From QHWK01 sp035315685 (lineage in GTDB: Bacteria; Acidobacteriota; Vicinamibacteria; Vicinamibacterales; CAVVIG01): a stretch of 64,000 nt of DNA. Numbering within the stretch: position 1 is the first letter of the stretch; the number at the start of each line of letters is the position of its first letter. The DNA is taken from assembly GCA_035315685.1 (NCBI GenBank), contig DATFXR010000095.1, positions 10,021 to 74,020 on the forward strand, read 5' to 3'. A model generated the notes under the pieces. That model was not told where the DNA came from. It did not search any database and saw only the letters and a list, made by a program, of their open reading frames with translations. Of the stretch, positions 25,179-33,725 are shown piece by piece. Both the position numbers and the translations under genes were made by a program.

Positions 25179-25943
25179 CTATGTCGACATCACCGCTCCC
25201 CCGGCGATGTCGAGAATCACGCCTGTAATCCAGCCACTCTGATCTGAGGCGAGGAACAGTGCGGCGGTTGCGACATCATCAGGCAGGCCGAGGCGCCTCA
25301 GCGGATGGTTGTCGACGAGCTGTTGCCGCTGTGCCGCAGGGATGAGTGCGTCGTTTCGCTCCGTGAGGATCGTTTCGGGCGCGATGCAGTTGACGCGAAC
25401 GTTGTACGGACCGGCCTGCGCGGCAACGTGTTGCGTGAGTATCTGAATGCCGGCCTTCGCGGCCGCGTACGGAATGGGTGAACCGGGATGACCGCGGCGT
25501 GCGGCCGCGGACGACATCGTGATGATGGCGCCGCGGCGTCGAGCTTTCATGCCGGGCAGGAAGCTCTTGATCGTCAGGAACGTGGTGGTCAGATTGGCGT
25601 CGATCGCGGCGTGCCAGGCGTTTTCGTCCGTCGCCTCGAGGGGACCCGGCGGCGACGGATTGCCACCCGCATTCGCGACGAGGAGATCGACCGGCCCCAA
25701 CCGATCCTCGATCTGACGACGTAATCCTTCGATTTGATCGAATCGTGTGACCTCGGCACGCACCGCGATGACGCGAGCGCCCAGACGGTCGAGCTCCGAT
25801 TGTCGCGCGCGCAGCGCGGTCTCGTCACGGCCGTGGAGCGCGACGCAGGCGCCGGCTTCCGCAAACGAGCGGGCAATCGCCGCACCGATCCCGCGGCTGC
25901 TCCCGGTCACGAGCGCGACTTTGTCTTTGAGAGTCCACATCAT
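25179..25943 (-). CDS. Short-chain dehydrogenase/reductase (FabG-like)
   Basis: A 254-residue classical SDR: cofactor motif TGSSRGIG (14-21), NAG of the central strand (VANAGGNPS), catalytic Ser in TMSSAAARRG and YAAAKAG for Tyr/Lys, and a C-terminal GWITGVILDIAGG. An Arg after the first Gly-rich strand (HGRDET) fits NADPH. Substrate unknown. The ATG at 25943 has no Shine-Dalgarno and follows a TATGAT -10 by 6 bases. Divergent from the TetR at 25997. Confidence 0.9.
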   Translation of the reverse strand: MMWTLKDKVALVTGSSRGIGAAIARSFAEAGACVALHGRDETALRARQSELDRLGARVIAVRAEVTRFDQIEGLRRQIEDRLGPVDLLVANAGGNPSPPGPLEATDENAWHAAIDANLTTTFLTIKSFLPGMKARRRGAIITMSSAAARRGHPGSPIPYAAAKAGIQILTQHVAAQAGPYNVRVNCIAPETILTERNDALIPAAQRQQLVDNHPLRRLGLPDDVATAALFLASDQSGWITGVILDIAGGAVMST

Positions 25944-25944
25944 G

Positions 25945-25973
25945 TTTTAATCATACATACTGTGTGATTAAAA
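25945..25973. promoter_or_regulatory. 29-bp operator in a divergent leaderless promoter (SDR / TetR)
   Basis: Nine-base arms TTTTAATCA and TGATTAAAA match perfectly; the inner ACA/TGT also pair, with one mismatched pair and a TAC centre. Minus side: -35 TTGATT (25972-25977), 16 bases, -10 TATGAT (25950-25955), 6 bases, then the SDR ATG. Plus side: -10 TAGAAT (25985-25990), 6 bases, then the TetR ATG at 25997; its -35 would fall in the right arm. A TetR bound here would block both. Confidence 0.65.
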
Positions 25974-25996
25974 TCAAGCGGCACTAGAATCGGCGC

Positions 25997-26677
25997 ATGT
26001 CCCCGCGGCCCTATCGGATGGAAAAGCGCCAGACGGCTCGTGATGAAACACGAGACCGCATCCTGAACGCCGCTCGTCAGCTGCTGTCCACGAATTCGAG
26101 TAGCGAGCTCACGATGGACGCGATTGCGCGCCGCGCCGATGTGTCGAGGCTGACGATCTACTACCAGTTCAAGTCGCGGGCTGGGTTACTGGAGGCGCTC
26201 TACGACCATTTGGCGGCGCGCGGCAACATGGCGCGCATGGCCGAGGCATTCCACGAGAAAGACGCCGCCCGAGCGCTCAACAAGATGGTGCGCACATTCG
26301 TCGGATTCTGGGCCTCCGACGCACCGGCCATGCGACGCCTGCGCGCAATGGCCGCGCTCGATTCCGAGATCGGCCGCGGGGTGTTCGGACGTGACGCGCG
26401 CCGGCCGCGAATTGCCAGCGAGCTCCTGTCGCGCTCGGGAGGCGGCGCCGCGACGCCGGGCGCTGACAGTGTCCAGCACGGTGCGAACGTGGTCGGCATG
26501 TTGACCAGCTTCGAGACGTATGACGCCCTTTCGCGGTCGGGCCATACCGACGAACAGATTGTCACCATTCTGACGACGCTGGTGGCTTGCGCTGTCAATC
26601 AACCAGGGAGAGCGAAATCGCGGAAGGCTCGCGGAGGCCGCGGCCGGAAGCGAGCGATCCGTGAGCGCACTGAATAG
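25997..26677 (+). CDS. TetR-family transcriptional regulator
   Basis: A 226-residue regulator: TRDRILNAARQLLSTNSSSELTMDAIARRADVSRLTIYYQFKSRAGLLEALYDHLA is the HTH. The helical C-domain ends in a Lys/Arg-rich tail (RAKSRKARGGRGRKR) that may add DNA contacts. Divergent from the SDR gene and very likely its repressor through the shared operator. The start lacks a ribosome site. Confidence 0.9.
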   Translation: MSPRPYRMEKRQTARDETRDRILNAARQLLSTNSSSELTMDAIARRADVSRLTIYYQFKSRAGLLEALYDHLAARGNMARMAEAFHEKDAARALNKMVRTFVGFWASDAPAMRRLRAMAALDSEIGRGVFGRDARRPRIASELLSRSGGGAATPGADSVQHGANVVGMLTSFETYDALSRSGHTDEQIVTILTTLVACAVNQPGRAKSRKARGGRGRKRAIRERTE

Positions 26678-26920
26678 GACACGCCGCTCGCGATCGTGAG
26701 CCTACGTGCTTGCGGGCGAGCCGAAGGAAGCCGAGCGACATTACAGTAGCGTTGGCTCGTTACGAAGCGGTCAGGCGCCCCTGCCGCACCACGTGTTCGA
26801 GGCGCCATTGCCAGAGACCCGACCCGTGACAGACGTCATGGCTGACTCCGGTTCATCTGGCACTTTCCCTTACGCACCCACTCCTGTACGCTGCGATGAG
26901 GCGGCTCCGAACTCGACCCT

Positions 26921-28084
26921 GTGATGACGGAACGACTTCGGGACAAAGTGCCTTTGCCGAGGCTGTGGACGGCGTTTGCCGTCGCCTGGCTGCTGGTCCT
27001 CCTTGTCGTCGTGTGGCACCTGCCAGCAGCCGGACTCTCGCCAGCGCGTCTCGCCGGCAGCGTCACGTGTCTCTTCCTGGTCGCGCTGACCTACTCGTGG
27101 CTGACGGTCTGGCACGCTCCCGCCGTTGCGGATTTCGCAGCCGACCCACTCGAGGTTCGGCCCGACTCGACTGCAGCTGCTGCCCTCGCGGTAATGGCAG
27201 CCAGCGTATTCGTCTTCACGATTCTAGTACCCGGCCAGCAGATCTGGTGGTTGATGATGTACCCGATCGTCGCCGCCGGCCTGTCACTGCCGCCCGCCGT
27301 TGCGGTGGCGGCGATGATGGCCCTGATCCCCATCGGACTCTCAGCAGCGTGGCTGACGGACGGGCGGATCAACCCGGTATTTTTTCTCCAGATCACATTC
27401 GGCGGCAGTGCAGTAGCGCTCCGTCACCTCACCGCCACGGTCGCCCAACTGCATCGGGCACGCGAGGAACTCGCGCGCGCTGCCGTCAATCAGGAGCGGC
27501 TTCGATTCGCCCGCGATCTACACGACCTGCTGGGCCATAGCCTGTCGACTATCGTTTTGAAGAGCGAATTGGCGGGCCGCCTGGCGCCGTCCGCGCCCGG
27601 CCGCGCTGTGGCGGAGATCGCGGACGTGGAGCGCACCGCACGCGACGCCTTACACCAGGTTCGGGCGGCGGTCGCCGGTTATCGTCGTCCCTCACTGGTC
27701 AATGAGCTCACGGCGGCGCGCGAACTGCTCGTGGCCGCCGGTATCAACGCCCACATCGATGCATCGTCGACGACGCTGCCCCCGCAGGCCGATGGCCTGC
27801 TCGGCTGGGCGGTGCGCGAAGGCGTCACCAACGTGGTCCGTCATAGCGGCGCTCGCTCGTGCACCATTCGTCTGGCCAAACACGCAGGGCACGCGACGGC
27901 CGAGATCGTCGACGATGGCACCGGCAGCGACCCAGGGAGCGACGCGCGCGGCTGCGGTCTGGCAGGCTTGCTCGAACGCGCCACCGCCGAGGGAGGCCAC
28001 GTCGATGCCGGACCGGTGCCGGGCGGCGGGTTCCGCCTCGTGGTCGACGTGCCGCTGAATCCCGGCGCGGGAGTGGCGGGGTGA
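26921..28084 (+). CDS. Sensor histidine kinase, DesK/NarL-partner type
   Basis: A 387-residue inner-membrane kinase. About five helices span residues 15-165 (AVAWLLVLLVVVWHLPAAG, PARLAGSVTCLFLVALTYSW, LAVMAASVFVFTILV and others). HisKA_3 follows: EELARAAVNQERLRFARDLHDLLGHSLSTIVLKSELAGRL with phospho-His201. The HATPase has REGVTNVVRHS and IVDDGTGSD, then GCGLAGLLERA. The membrane region with no loop domain suggests sensing within the bilayer, as in DesK. The start is GTG 26921 or ATG 26924. It overlaps the regulator (GTGA). Confidence 0.9.
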   Translation: MMTERLRDKVPLPRLWTAFAVAWLLVLLVVVWHLPAAGLSPARLAGSVTCLFLVALTYSWLTVWHAPAVADFAADPLEVRPDSTAAAALAVMAASVFVFTILVPGQQIWWLMMYPIVAAGLSLPPAVAVAAMMALIPIGLSAAWLTDGRINPVFFLQITFGGSAVALRHLTATVAQLHRAREELARAAVNQERLRFARDLHDLLGHSLSTIVLKSELAGRLAPSAPGRAVAEIADVERTARDALHQVRAAVAGYRRPSLVNELTAARELLVAAGINAHIDASSTTLPPQADGLLGWAVREGVTNVVRHSGARSCTIRLAKHAGHATAEIVDDGTGSDPGSDARGCGLAGLLERATAEGGHVDAGPVPGGGFRLVVDVPLNPGAGVAG

Positions 28085-28686
28085 TTCGCGTGCTGCTCGC
28101 GGAGGATCAGGCCATGGTCCGCGGCGCGCTGGCGGCGCTGCTGCGTCTCGAGCCGGACATCGATGTCGTCGCCGAAGCGGAGCGTGGCGATGAGATTGTC
28201 CGTCTGGCAACCTCGGCAAGACCGGACGTCGCCCTGCTCGACATCGAACTGCCGGGCGGCGATGGTCTCATCGCGGCCGCACGACTGCGCCAGGTGCTCC
28301 CGTCGTGTCGCGTCGTGATGCTCACGACGTTTGGCCGCGCCGGGTATTTGCGTCGTGCCATCGATGGCGGCGCCGTTGGGTTCCTCTTGAAAGATGCACC
28401 CGCGTCAGAACTGGCGAAGGCCATTCGCGCCGTGATGACCGGCGGTCGCGTCATCGATCCCGGCCTTGCGCTCACGGCGTTGAGCGAGGGAGTCAACCCG
28501 TTGACGTCGCGGGAGCGCGACGTGCTCGCCGCGGCCACCAGCGGCGCGACTGTCGCTGACATCGCCGTGCGCCTCTCGATCTCGGAAGGAACCGTCAGGA
28601 ACCATCTCTCGATTGCGATCCAGAAGGTCGGCGGACGAAATCGATTCGAAGCCGCGCGACTGGCGGAGCAGAAGGGCTGGTTGTAG
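28081..28686 (+). CDS. NarL/DesR-type response regulator
   Basis: A 201-residue regulator: receiver with acidic pair in LLAEDQ, phospho-Asp54 in ALLDIELPGGDG and Lys104 in GFLLKDAP. The LuxR HTH is LTSRERDVLAAATSGATVADIAVRLSISEGTVRNHLSIAIQKVG. Partner of the kinase just upstream, with GTGA overlap. DesK/DesR pairs often tune lipid or efflux genes; the target here is not evident. Confidence 0.92.
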   Translation: MIRVLLAEDQAMVRGALAALLRLEPDIDVVAEAERGDEIVRLATSARPDVALLDIELPGGDGLIAAARLRQVLPSCRVVMLTTFGRAGYLRRAIDGGAVGFLLKDAPASELAKAIRAVMTGGRVIDPGLALTALSEGVNPLTSRERDVLAAATSGATVADIAVRLSISEGTVRNHLSIAIQKVGGRNRFEAARLAEQKGWL

Positions 28687-28770
28687 AGCGACGCGCCGTG
28701 ACGCATGTCATGGCGTCGTGCGTGCCGCATCTCACTTCCGCGAATCGAGTGCGTTTCCTATGCTCGAACC

Positions 28771-29409
28771 ATGAAATGCATCGATTGGTTCGAGGAACTC
28801 TTCAGAACGACCTGCGGTTGGATCGTCACACTGTGCGGGATCGTTGCGCTCGCATCACCGGCATCGGCACAGGCTCAGACACCGGACATCTCTACGAGAG
28901 GCTTCTCACTTGGTGGGCACGTCGCCGTGATCGGAGCCAATGCCGATTCGTTCGGCGAGAACGGTCACCGGGCCGACCCGGCACGGGTGACCGCCGGCGG
29001 CGGCGGCTTTGTCGTGGCCTACGGCGTGAACGAGTGGCTCACGGTGGCGCTCAACGGTGACGGTCACGAGAGCGAGGACGATCGCCATCTCACCTTTGCC
29101 GACATCGGCGCGCAACTGTTCGTGCCTGCGGGGAACCGCGTTCGGCCGCACTTCGATGTCGCCCTGACGGGACGCCGAGCCGAATTCACCGCGAACAGCG
29201 CTCCATTCGACACACGCGGATCCAGCCTCACCATCGGCGGTGGCCTTCTGTACTTCGTGTCCCGATCGTTCGCGCTCGATGCCGCTCTGTTGTGGACGGC
29301 GGGTGATCTGGATCGGTACGCGGACGGCAAGCGTGTCAAGGATGCCGATGCCATCGGTGTCTCCGGAATCCGATTCCTTATCGGCGTCCGCTGGTTCCTG
29401 CGTCGATAG
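28771..29409 (+). CDS. Outer-membrane beta-barrel-like protein
   Basis: A 212-residue protein with a signal segment (TCGWIVTLCGIVALASPASAQAQ) and alternating strands typical of small barrels (GFSLGGHVAVIGANADSFGE, VNEWLTVALNGDGHES, GNRVRPHFDVALTGRRAEF, SLTIGGGLLYFVSRSFALDAAL). It ends in VRWFLRR after an aromatic-rich strand. ATG 28771 is set by the signal peptide; no Shine-Dalgarno, and TATGCT stands 6 bases before the ATG. It lies 12 bases upstream of the glycosyltransferase gene. Confidence 0.7.
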   Translation: MKCIDWFEELFRTTCGWIVTLCGIVALASPASAQAQTPDISTRGFSLGGHVAVIGANADSFGENGHRADPARVTAGGGGFVVAYGVNEWLTVALNGDGHESEDDRHLTFADIGAQLFVPAGNRVRPHFDVALTGRRAEFTANSAPFDTRGSSLTIGGGLLYFVSRSFALDAALLWTAGDLDRYADGKRVKDADAIGVSGIRFLIGVRWFLRR

Positions 29410-29421
29410 GAGGTCCAGCTC

Positions 29422-30744
29422 ATGTTCGTCGAAGAGAGAGATTCGATGAAACGACGTCGCTACTTGTTTGCTGTCGTCGATGGCGGCGGCAACGTTCCTC
29501 CGGAGCTGAGCGCGGCCAGAAGGCTGGTGGAACGCGGTCATGCCGTCACCGTCCTTGCCGAGGATTCCACCGCCGCAGACGTTCGCGCCACGGGTGCGAC
29601 GCTCCGACGGTGGTCTCGGGCGCCAAATCGACCAGCCAGGACGCCGGACTGCGATCCGGTTCGTGACTGGGAGTGCACGTACCCGTGGCAACTGGTCGAT
29701 CGGCTCGTGGCAACAATGCTGGTCGGTCCGGCTGCGGCTTATGCGCACGATGTATCAGATGCCCTGCGTGAAACGCGACCCGACCTCGTGGCGTGCTCGA
29801 TGTTCTGTTTCGGCGGCATGGTTGCAGCGGAGGGAGCCGGCATTCCGTTCGACGTGCTGCTGCCAAATATCTATCCATTCCCGGCGCCCGGCCTCCCGCC
29901 ATTTGGCCTCGGTCTCCAGCCTGCGCACGGGCTCACCGGGCGAATCCGCGATCGGGTCCTGAACGGCGTCGCCGAACGTCTGTGGAATGCGAAGGGCCTT
30001 GCCAGGCTCAATGCCTTGCGATGTCGATTCGGCCTTCCGCCTCTCATACGTTTATTTGATCAAATCGCTCGCGCCCGTCGTCAGCTTGTCCAGACGTCTG
30101 CGTCGTTCGACTTTCCAGCCAGACTTCCATCGAACGCCTGCTATGTTGGGCCAGTGCTTGACGAGCCGGTCTGGGCCGAGTCGTCGCCGTGGACAGCACC
30201 ATTGACTGGCGGACCGCTCGTCCTGGTGGCGCTGTCATCGACGTTCCAGGATCAACTCGGCTGTCTTCAGCGCATCGTTGATGCACTCACTGCCATTCCA
30301 GTACGCACTCTCGTCACGACGGGGCCGGCAGTTGATCCGACGGCGCTCCGGTCATCACCCGGTGTCACAATCGTCCGGAGCGCTCCCCACCGCGAAGTGC
30401 TCTGGCAGGCGGCGCTGGCGATTACGCATGGCGGTCACGGTACAGTGATGAAAGCGCTCGCGGCCGGGGTGCCAATGGTGGTGTTGCCGCACGGGCGCGA
30501 TCAGGCCGATACGGCGGCGCGCATCACCGCAAGAGGCGCCGGCATCGCTCTCGCACGCACCGCGAGCTGCGACGCGATCCGCGGCACTGTGCAGCACGTT
30601 CTTCGGAATGATTCGTTCACACACGCCGCCCGGCGTCTCGGCGAAGTCATTCGACGCGACGCGGAGGGGAATGCGTTAGTCGACGAGTTGGAGGCAATCA
30701 CCAACACAGGATCAGTTCACTGTGTGTTGGCGTCGCATCTGTGA
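29422..30744 (+). CDS. GT1-like (MGT/UGT) glycosyltransferase
   Basis: A 440-residue GT-B enzyme. The N-domain starts after MKRRRYLFAVVDGGGNVPPELSAARRLVERGHAVTVL. The C-domain has the activated-sugar motif AALAITHGGHGTVMKALAAGVPMVVLPHGRDQADTAARI, the UGT/macrolide-glycosyltransferase signature (HGG...G, then DQ). Likely glycosylates a small hydrophobic acceptor. Start ATG 29422 has GGAGG 8 bases upstream. An internal ATG at 29446 begins the conserved part. Confidence 0.88.
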   Translation: MFVEERDSMKRRRYLFAVVDGGGNVPPELSAARRLVERGHAVTVLAEDSTAADVRATGATLRRWSRAPNRPARTPDCDPVRDWECTYPWQLVDRLVATMLVGPAAAYAHDVSDALRETRPDLVACSMFCFGGMVAAEGAGIPFDVLLPNIYPFPAPGLPPFGLGLQPAHGLTGRIRDRVLNGVAERLWNAKGLARLNALRCRFGLPPLIRLFDQIARARRQLVQTSASFDFPARLPSNACYVGPVLDEPVWAESSPWTAPLTGGPLVLVALSSTFQDQLGCLQRIVDALTAIPVRTLVTTGPAVDPTALRSSPGVTIVRSAPHREVLWQAALAITHGGHGTVMKALAAGVPMVVLPHGRDQADTAARITARGAGIALARTASCDAIRGTVQHVLRNDSFTHAARRLGEVIRRDAEGNALVDELEAITNTGSVHCVLASHL

Positions 30745-30937
30745 CGAGGCGGCTATGCCGGCGACGAACAGAAGTAGCAGGCCAGCGCGACTGCCTTCGG
30801 TATTCGCATGCAGCGCCCCGCGGTCAGTATCTTCGCGATCGTCTATCAACGACTGGTTCCGCGTCGACCTTGTGCCAGCTCCCTCGAGCAATCCAGCATG
30901 ATCGCCAGAGGTGTCGACCCTGGCTCGCCAGCTACGG

Positions 30938-31615
30938 CTAACGAGTTTCTCGCGGTTTCGAGCAATTCCGAGTCAGCCGGTCCACTCGCGTCCGAGGCCG
31001 CTTCAAGTAACGCATGAGCAGCACGACGAGTTCATCCACGAGTCGCCCGCTTTCGACGTCCCCCGGTCGTTCGACGACGCCATTGTGGATCGCAGCATGC
31101 GCCGTCGTGGCCACCATCCACATCGCGAACTCGACGTCGGGCACGCCCTCAGCCGACCGTTCGAGGAAGCGTCGCATCTCGGCGAATACCGGCGCATCCG
31201 CCTCTTCGATCTCCCGGTAACGCTGCGTCGGCATGTGCTCCGCAAATGCGCGGTGAAGAGCCGGCGCCACGGCGTGCGCAGCGACGCCGCGCGCGACCAG
31301 CGCCCGCAGCGTGGCTTCGAGCCCCTGCCCGCGGCGCAAGACGAGCGCATCGCGCGCCGCCGCACGCTCGGTGGCGCCGTGCCGTCGCCGTAATTCGGCG
31401 ACAATGGCCTGTTTCCCCGGGAAGTACTGATAGAGCGACGCAACATTCACTCCAGCCCGTTCCGCAATCCGGTTCGTCGTCAGCTTCTCGTAGCCGTCGC
31501 GGACGAGAATGTCAGCCGCCGCCTCGAGAATAGCTTCGACGGTGAAGCGGGAGCGCTCCTGGCGGGGCCGTTTCCTTGGCAAAAATGCGCCTTGCGATCG
31601 ACGTGGCGGAGTCAT
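30938..31615 (-). CDS. TetR-family transcriptional regulator
   Basis: A 225-residue regulator: RSRFTVEAILEAAADILVRDGYEKLTTNRIAERAGVNVASLYQYFPGKQAIVAELRRRH is a clear TetR HTH. The C-domain is of the TetR_C type with AEHMPTQRYREIEE. ATG 31615 (TPPRRSQG) is preferred to the GTG or ATG near 31669, since the latter would run through the operator. Divergent from the quinone oxidoreductase, its likely target. Confidence 0.9.
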   Translation of the reverse strand: MTPPRRSQGAFLPRKRPRQERSRFTVEAILEAAADILVRDGYEKLTTNRIAERAGVNVASLYQYFPGKQAIVAELRRRHGATERAAARDALVLRRGQGLEATLRALVARGVAAHAVAPALHRAFAEHMPTQRYREIEEADAPVFAEMRRFLERSAEGVPDVEFAMWMVATTAHAAIHNGVVERPGDVESGRLVDELVVLLMRYLKRPRTRVDRLTRNCSKPRETR

Positions 31616-31627
31616 CGGAAATGTGAG

Positions 31628-31656
31628 CTGACAAAGTAAACAATTGCTTACATTAT
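31628..31656 (+). promoter_or_regulatory. Leaderless promoter of the quinone oxidoreductase with operator in the spacer
   Basis: -35 CTGACA (31628-31633) and -10 CATTAT (31651-31656) are 17 bases apart; the ATG follows after 6 bases with no Shine-Dalgarno. GTAAACAATTGCTTAC (31636-31651), symmetric in 7 of 8 pairs, fills the spacer and is the likely TetR site. The same site overlaps the upstream region of the divergent TetR gene. Confidence 0.6.
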
Positions 31657-31662
31657 AGCTCC

Positions 31663-32712
31663 ATGGCAACGACAGGTCAGCGTCGCGTGGCCCGCGCGAT
31701 GAAAGCGGGCGGTCCAGATGTCATTGCGGTGGAAACACAAGCCCTCGCTCCGCTCAAGGCAGACGAGGTGCTCGTTCGGGTCGAGGCCGTCGGCCTGAAC
31801 CACGTCGAAAGCCTCGCGCGATCCGGCGAGTACACTGTCGCATTCCGGTTTCCGTTCGAGGTTGGGTTCGAGGGCGCTGGCAGCGTGATTGCCGTCGGTC
31901 GCGACGTCACGATCCCGCTCGAGACGCGCGTGTGCTGGACAGCCGTGTTCGGATCCTGCGCCACTCATGTCGTCGCGAGCGCCCCGCTGCTGGCGACAGT
32001 GCCGGACGAGGTCTCGCTGGAGGCGGCCGCGACGCTCGCCCATGCTGCGGTCACGGCGGAGGGGCTCGCGCGTCATTGGCCGCTGCCAGCCGGCGGATGC
32101 GCGGTGGTCTGGGGTGCTGCGGGGGCGGTGGGTCGCGCGCTCGTTTCGCGATTGGCCGACCGTGGGATCTGCGTCATCGGTATTGCCAGCGGCGATCGCA
32201 CCGACGCCGTTCGCGCCGTCGGCGCCGCCCGCGCGGTCGATCGCACGTCCGAGGACATTGCCGCGGTCGTGCGCGAATCGACGGGCGGTCGCGGTGCGGC
32301 AGCCGTGTTCGATCCAGTCGGCGCCGCGACCTATGACACGAGCATCGGACTGCTCGCGCCGCGCGGCTGTCTGGTGAATTACGGGCAACTGGCCGGCGCC
32401 CTGCCACACGTCGATCTCGAGCACCTCATGAAGGCGGGTTCGATTTTCGTGACCAAATACGGCCCGCGCGCCGGCGTGGTCGGACTCGAGGAACTGGCGC
32501 CGATCATTTCCTCAGCCTTGCGCCGCGCGCGAACACAGCCGCTCTCGGCGGGCGTCGCGGCGCGCTTTCCGCTCGACGCGGTCGCTGACGCGTATCAGGC
32601 GATGGACGCCGGTGCGCACGGCAAAGTACTCGTCCTTCCTGGAACCGCGATGGAGTCTGGCGTCTCCGGAGCAGCGCAGCGACACGCCGTCGGTCCAACA
32701 GCCGTCGCGTGA
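31663..32712 (+). CDS. Zinc-independent quinone oxidoreductase / MDR-family alcohol dehydrogenase
   Basis: A 349-residue MDR protein: GroES-like N-domain (DEVLVRVEAVGLNHVESLARSGEY, FPFEVGFEGAGSVIAVG) and Rossmann domain (CAVVWGAAGAVGRALVSRLADRGICVIGIAS). The catalytic-zinc Cys and structural-zinc Cys cluster are absent, as in QOR proteins that use NADPH to reduce quinones or enones. It ends in AVADAYQAMDAGAHGKVLVLP. Divergent from a TetR, a common arrangement for electrophile-inducible reductases. Confidence 0.9.
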   Translation: MATTGQRRVARAMKAGGPDVIAVETQALAPLKADEVLVRVEAVGLNHVESLARSGEYTVAFRFPFEVGFEGAGSVIAVGRDVTIPLETRVCWTAVFGSCATHVVASAPLLATVPDEVSLEAAATLAHAAVTAEGLARHWPLPAGGCAVVWGAAGAVGRALVSRLADRGICVIGIASGDRTDAVRAVGAARAVDRTSEDIAAVVRESTGGRGAAAVFDPVGAATYDTSIGLLAPRGCLVNYGQLAGALPHVDLEHLMKAGSIFVTKYGPRAGVVGLEELAPIISSALRRARTQPLSAGVAARFPLDAVADAYQAMDAGAHGKVLVLPGTAMESGVSGAAQRHAVGPTAVA

Positions 32713-32769
32713 TTGCCATCCGCGAGGTGCACGTAGAACGCTCGGGGTGAACATGCGAAATAATGATAC

Positions 32770-32785
32770 GCAACCCATGAGTTGC
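32770..32785. promoter_or_regulatory. Upstream operator copy, AHSA1-ArsR operon
   Basis: GCAACCCATGAGTTGC: five-base arms GCAAC/GTTGC around a CATG core, with one mismatched pair. It overlaps a possible -35 (TTGCAT, 32782-32787), which is 17 bases from TAGTAT (32805-32810). The same arms recur 43 bp downstream. Confidence 0.55.
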
Positions 32786-32812
32786 ATTTAAAGGAGCTGC
32801 CGAGTAGTATAG

Positions 32813-32828
32813 GCAACCAGGAGGTTGC
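32813..32828. promoter_or_regulatory. Downstream operator copy covering the ribosome site
   Basis: GCAACCAGGAGGTTGC: six-base arms GCAACC/GGTTGC. The AGGAGG Shine-Dalgarno of the AHSA1 gene lies inside it. It is the same length as the copy at 32770 and 43 bp away, about four helical turns, so two repressor dimers could sit on one face of the DNA. Confidence 0.55.
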
Positions 32829-32830
32829 GT

Positions 32831-33331
32831 ATGCCTACTGTCGTTGTGACCGATCGCATCGAGAAGAAAGTGCTGCTGCGCGCACCCCGCGCCCGTGTCT
32901 GGAACGCGTTGACCGATGTCCGCGAGTTTGAACAGTGGTTCGGCGTCAAGTTCGAGCGTCCGTTCGCTCCCGGCGCGCTCCTGCGCGGGGTCCTCGTCGG
33001 GAGCACGGTCGACGCCGAGGTGGCAAAGGCGCAGCGTCAGCATGCGTCGGTGCCGTTCGAGATCACCGTCGATCGCATCGAGCCCGAATTCCTGTTCTCG
33101 TTCCGGTGGCATCCGTTCGCCGTCGAACAGACAGTCGATTACTCGAAGGAGCCGACCACGCTGGTCGAGTTCGTGCTCGAGGAGACACCTGGCGGCGTCA
33201 TGTTGACCGTAAGCGAGTCGGGATTCGATCGCATCCCGCTCGAGCGTCGTTCCCAGGCATTCACCGCCAACGACGGCGGCTGGTCGATCATGATCAAGCT
33301 GATCGAGACGTACCTTGGCCAGGCTTCCTAG
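32831..33331 (+). CDS. AHSA1-family SRPBCC protein
   Basis: A 166-residue protein: DRIEKKVLLRAPRARVWNALTDVREFEQWFGVKFE is a typical AHSA1 opening, followed by RIEPEFLFSFRWHPFAVEQTVDY and GWSIMIKLIETYL. ATG 32831 has AGGAGG 6 bases upstream; the TTG three codons before it is rejected. It overlaps the ArsR gene by 17 bases. The pair mirrors the ArsR-AHSA1 pair at 21238-22069 in reversed order. Confidence 0.88.
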   Translation: MPTVVVTDRIEKKVLLRAPRARVWNALTDVREFEQWFGVKFERPFAPGALLRGVLVGSTVDAEVAKAQRQHASVPFEITVDRIEPEFLFSFRWHPFAVEQTVDYSKEPTTLVEFVLEETPGGVMLTVSESGFDRIPLERRSQAFTANDGGWSIMIKLIETYLGQAS

Positions 33332-33662
33332 CGCGAGAACGAAGCCGGGCCTGGCAGAATCCGCCGCCGTCTTTGCAGCGCTGGGCGACGATACTCGCCT
33401 GCGTCTGGTGCTGCGCCTGTCGGGCGAGGGGCCGCTGTCGATTTCGAAGTTGACCGCCGGCTTTCCGATCACCCGGCAGGCCATCACCAAGCATTTACGC
33501 GTGATGGAGGATGCTGGTTTGGTGCGCGGCACGTTCCAGGGTCGCGAGAGCGTCTGGCAACTGGACCAGAGGCGGCTCGCCGATGTGCGGCGGCATCTGC
33601 AGATGATCTCGTCGCAATGGGATGAGACCCTCGGTCGTTTGAAAGCGTTGGTGGAGCGGTGA
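33315..33662 (+). CDS. ArsR-family transcriptional repressor
   Basis: A 115-residue winged-helix protein: ESAAVFAALGDDTRLRLVLRLSGEGPLSISKLTAGFPITRQAITKHLRVMEDAGLVRG, then QGRESVWQLDQRRLADVRRHL. The VFAALGDDTR opening and TRQAITKHL recognition helix are those of AHSA1-linked ArsR proteins. Start taken as TTG 33315 within the AHSA1 gene. Probably binds the two GCAACC sites upstream. Confidence 0.88.
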   Translation: MARLPSARTKPGLAESAAVFAALGDDTRLRLVLRLSGEGPLSISKLTAGFPITRQAITKHLRVMEDAGLVRGTFQGRESVWQLDQRRLADVRRHLQMISSQWDETLGRLKALVER

Positions 33663-33725
33663 CGATTGCCGATGGCACCCGACACTGGTGAGATTGGTTT
33701 ATTGAAGAGCATGGAGACCTCGACC

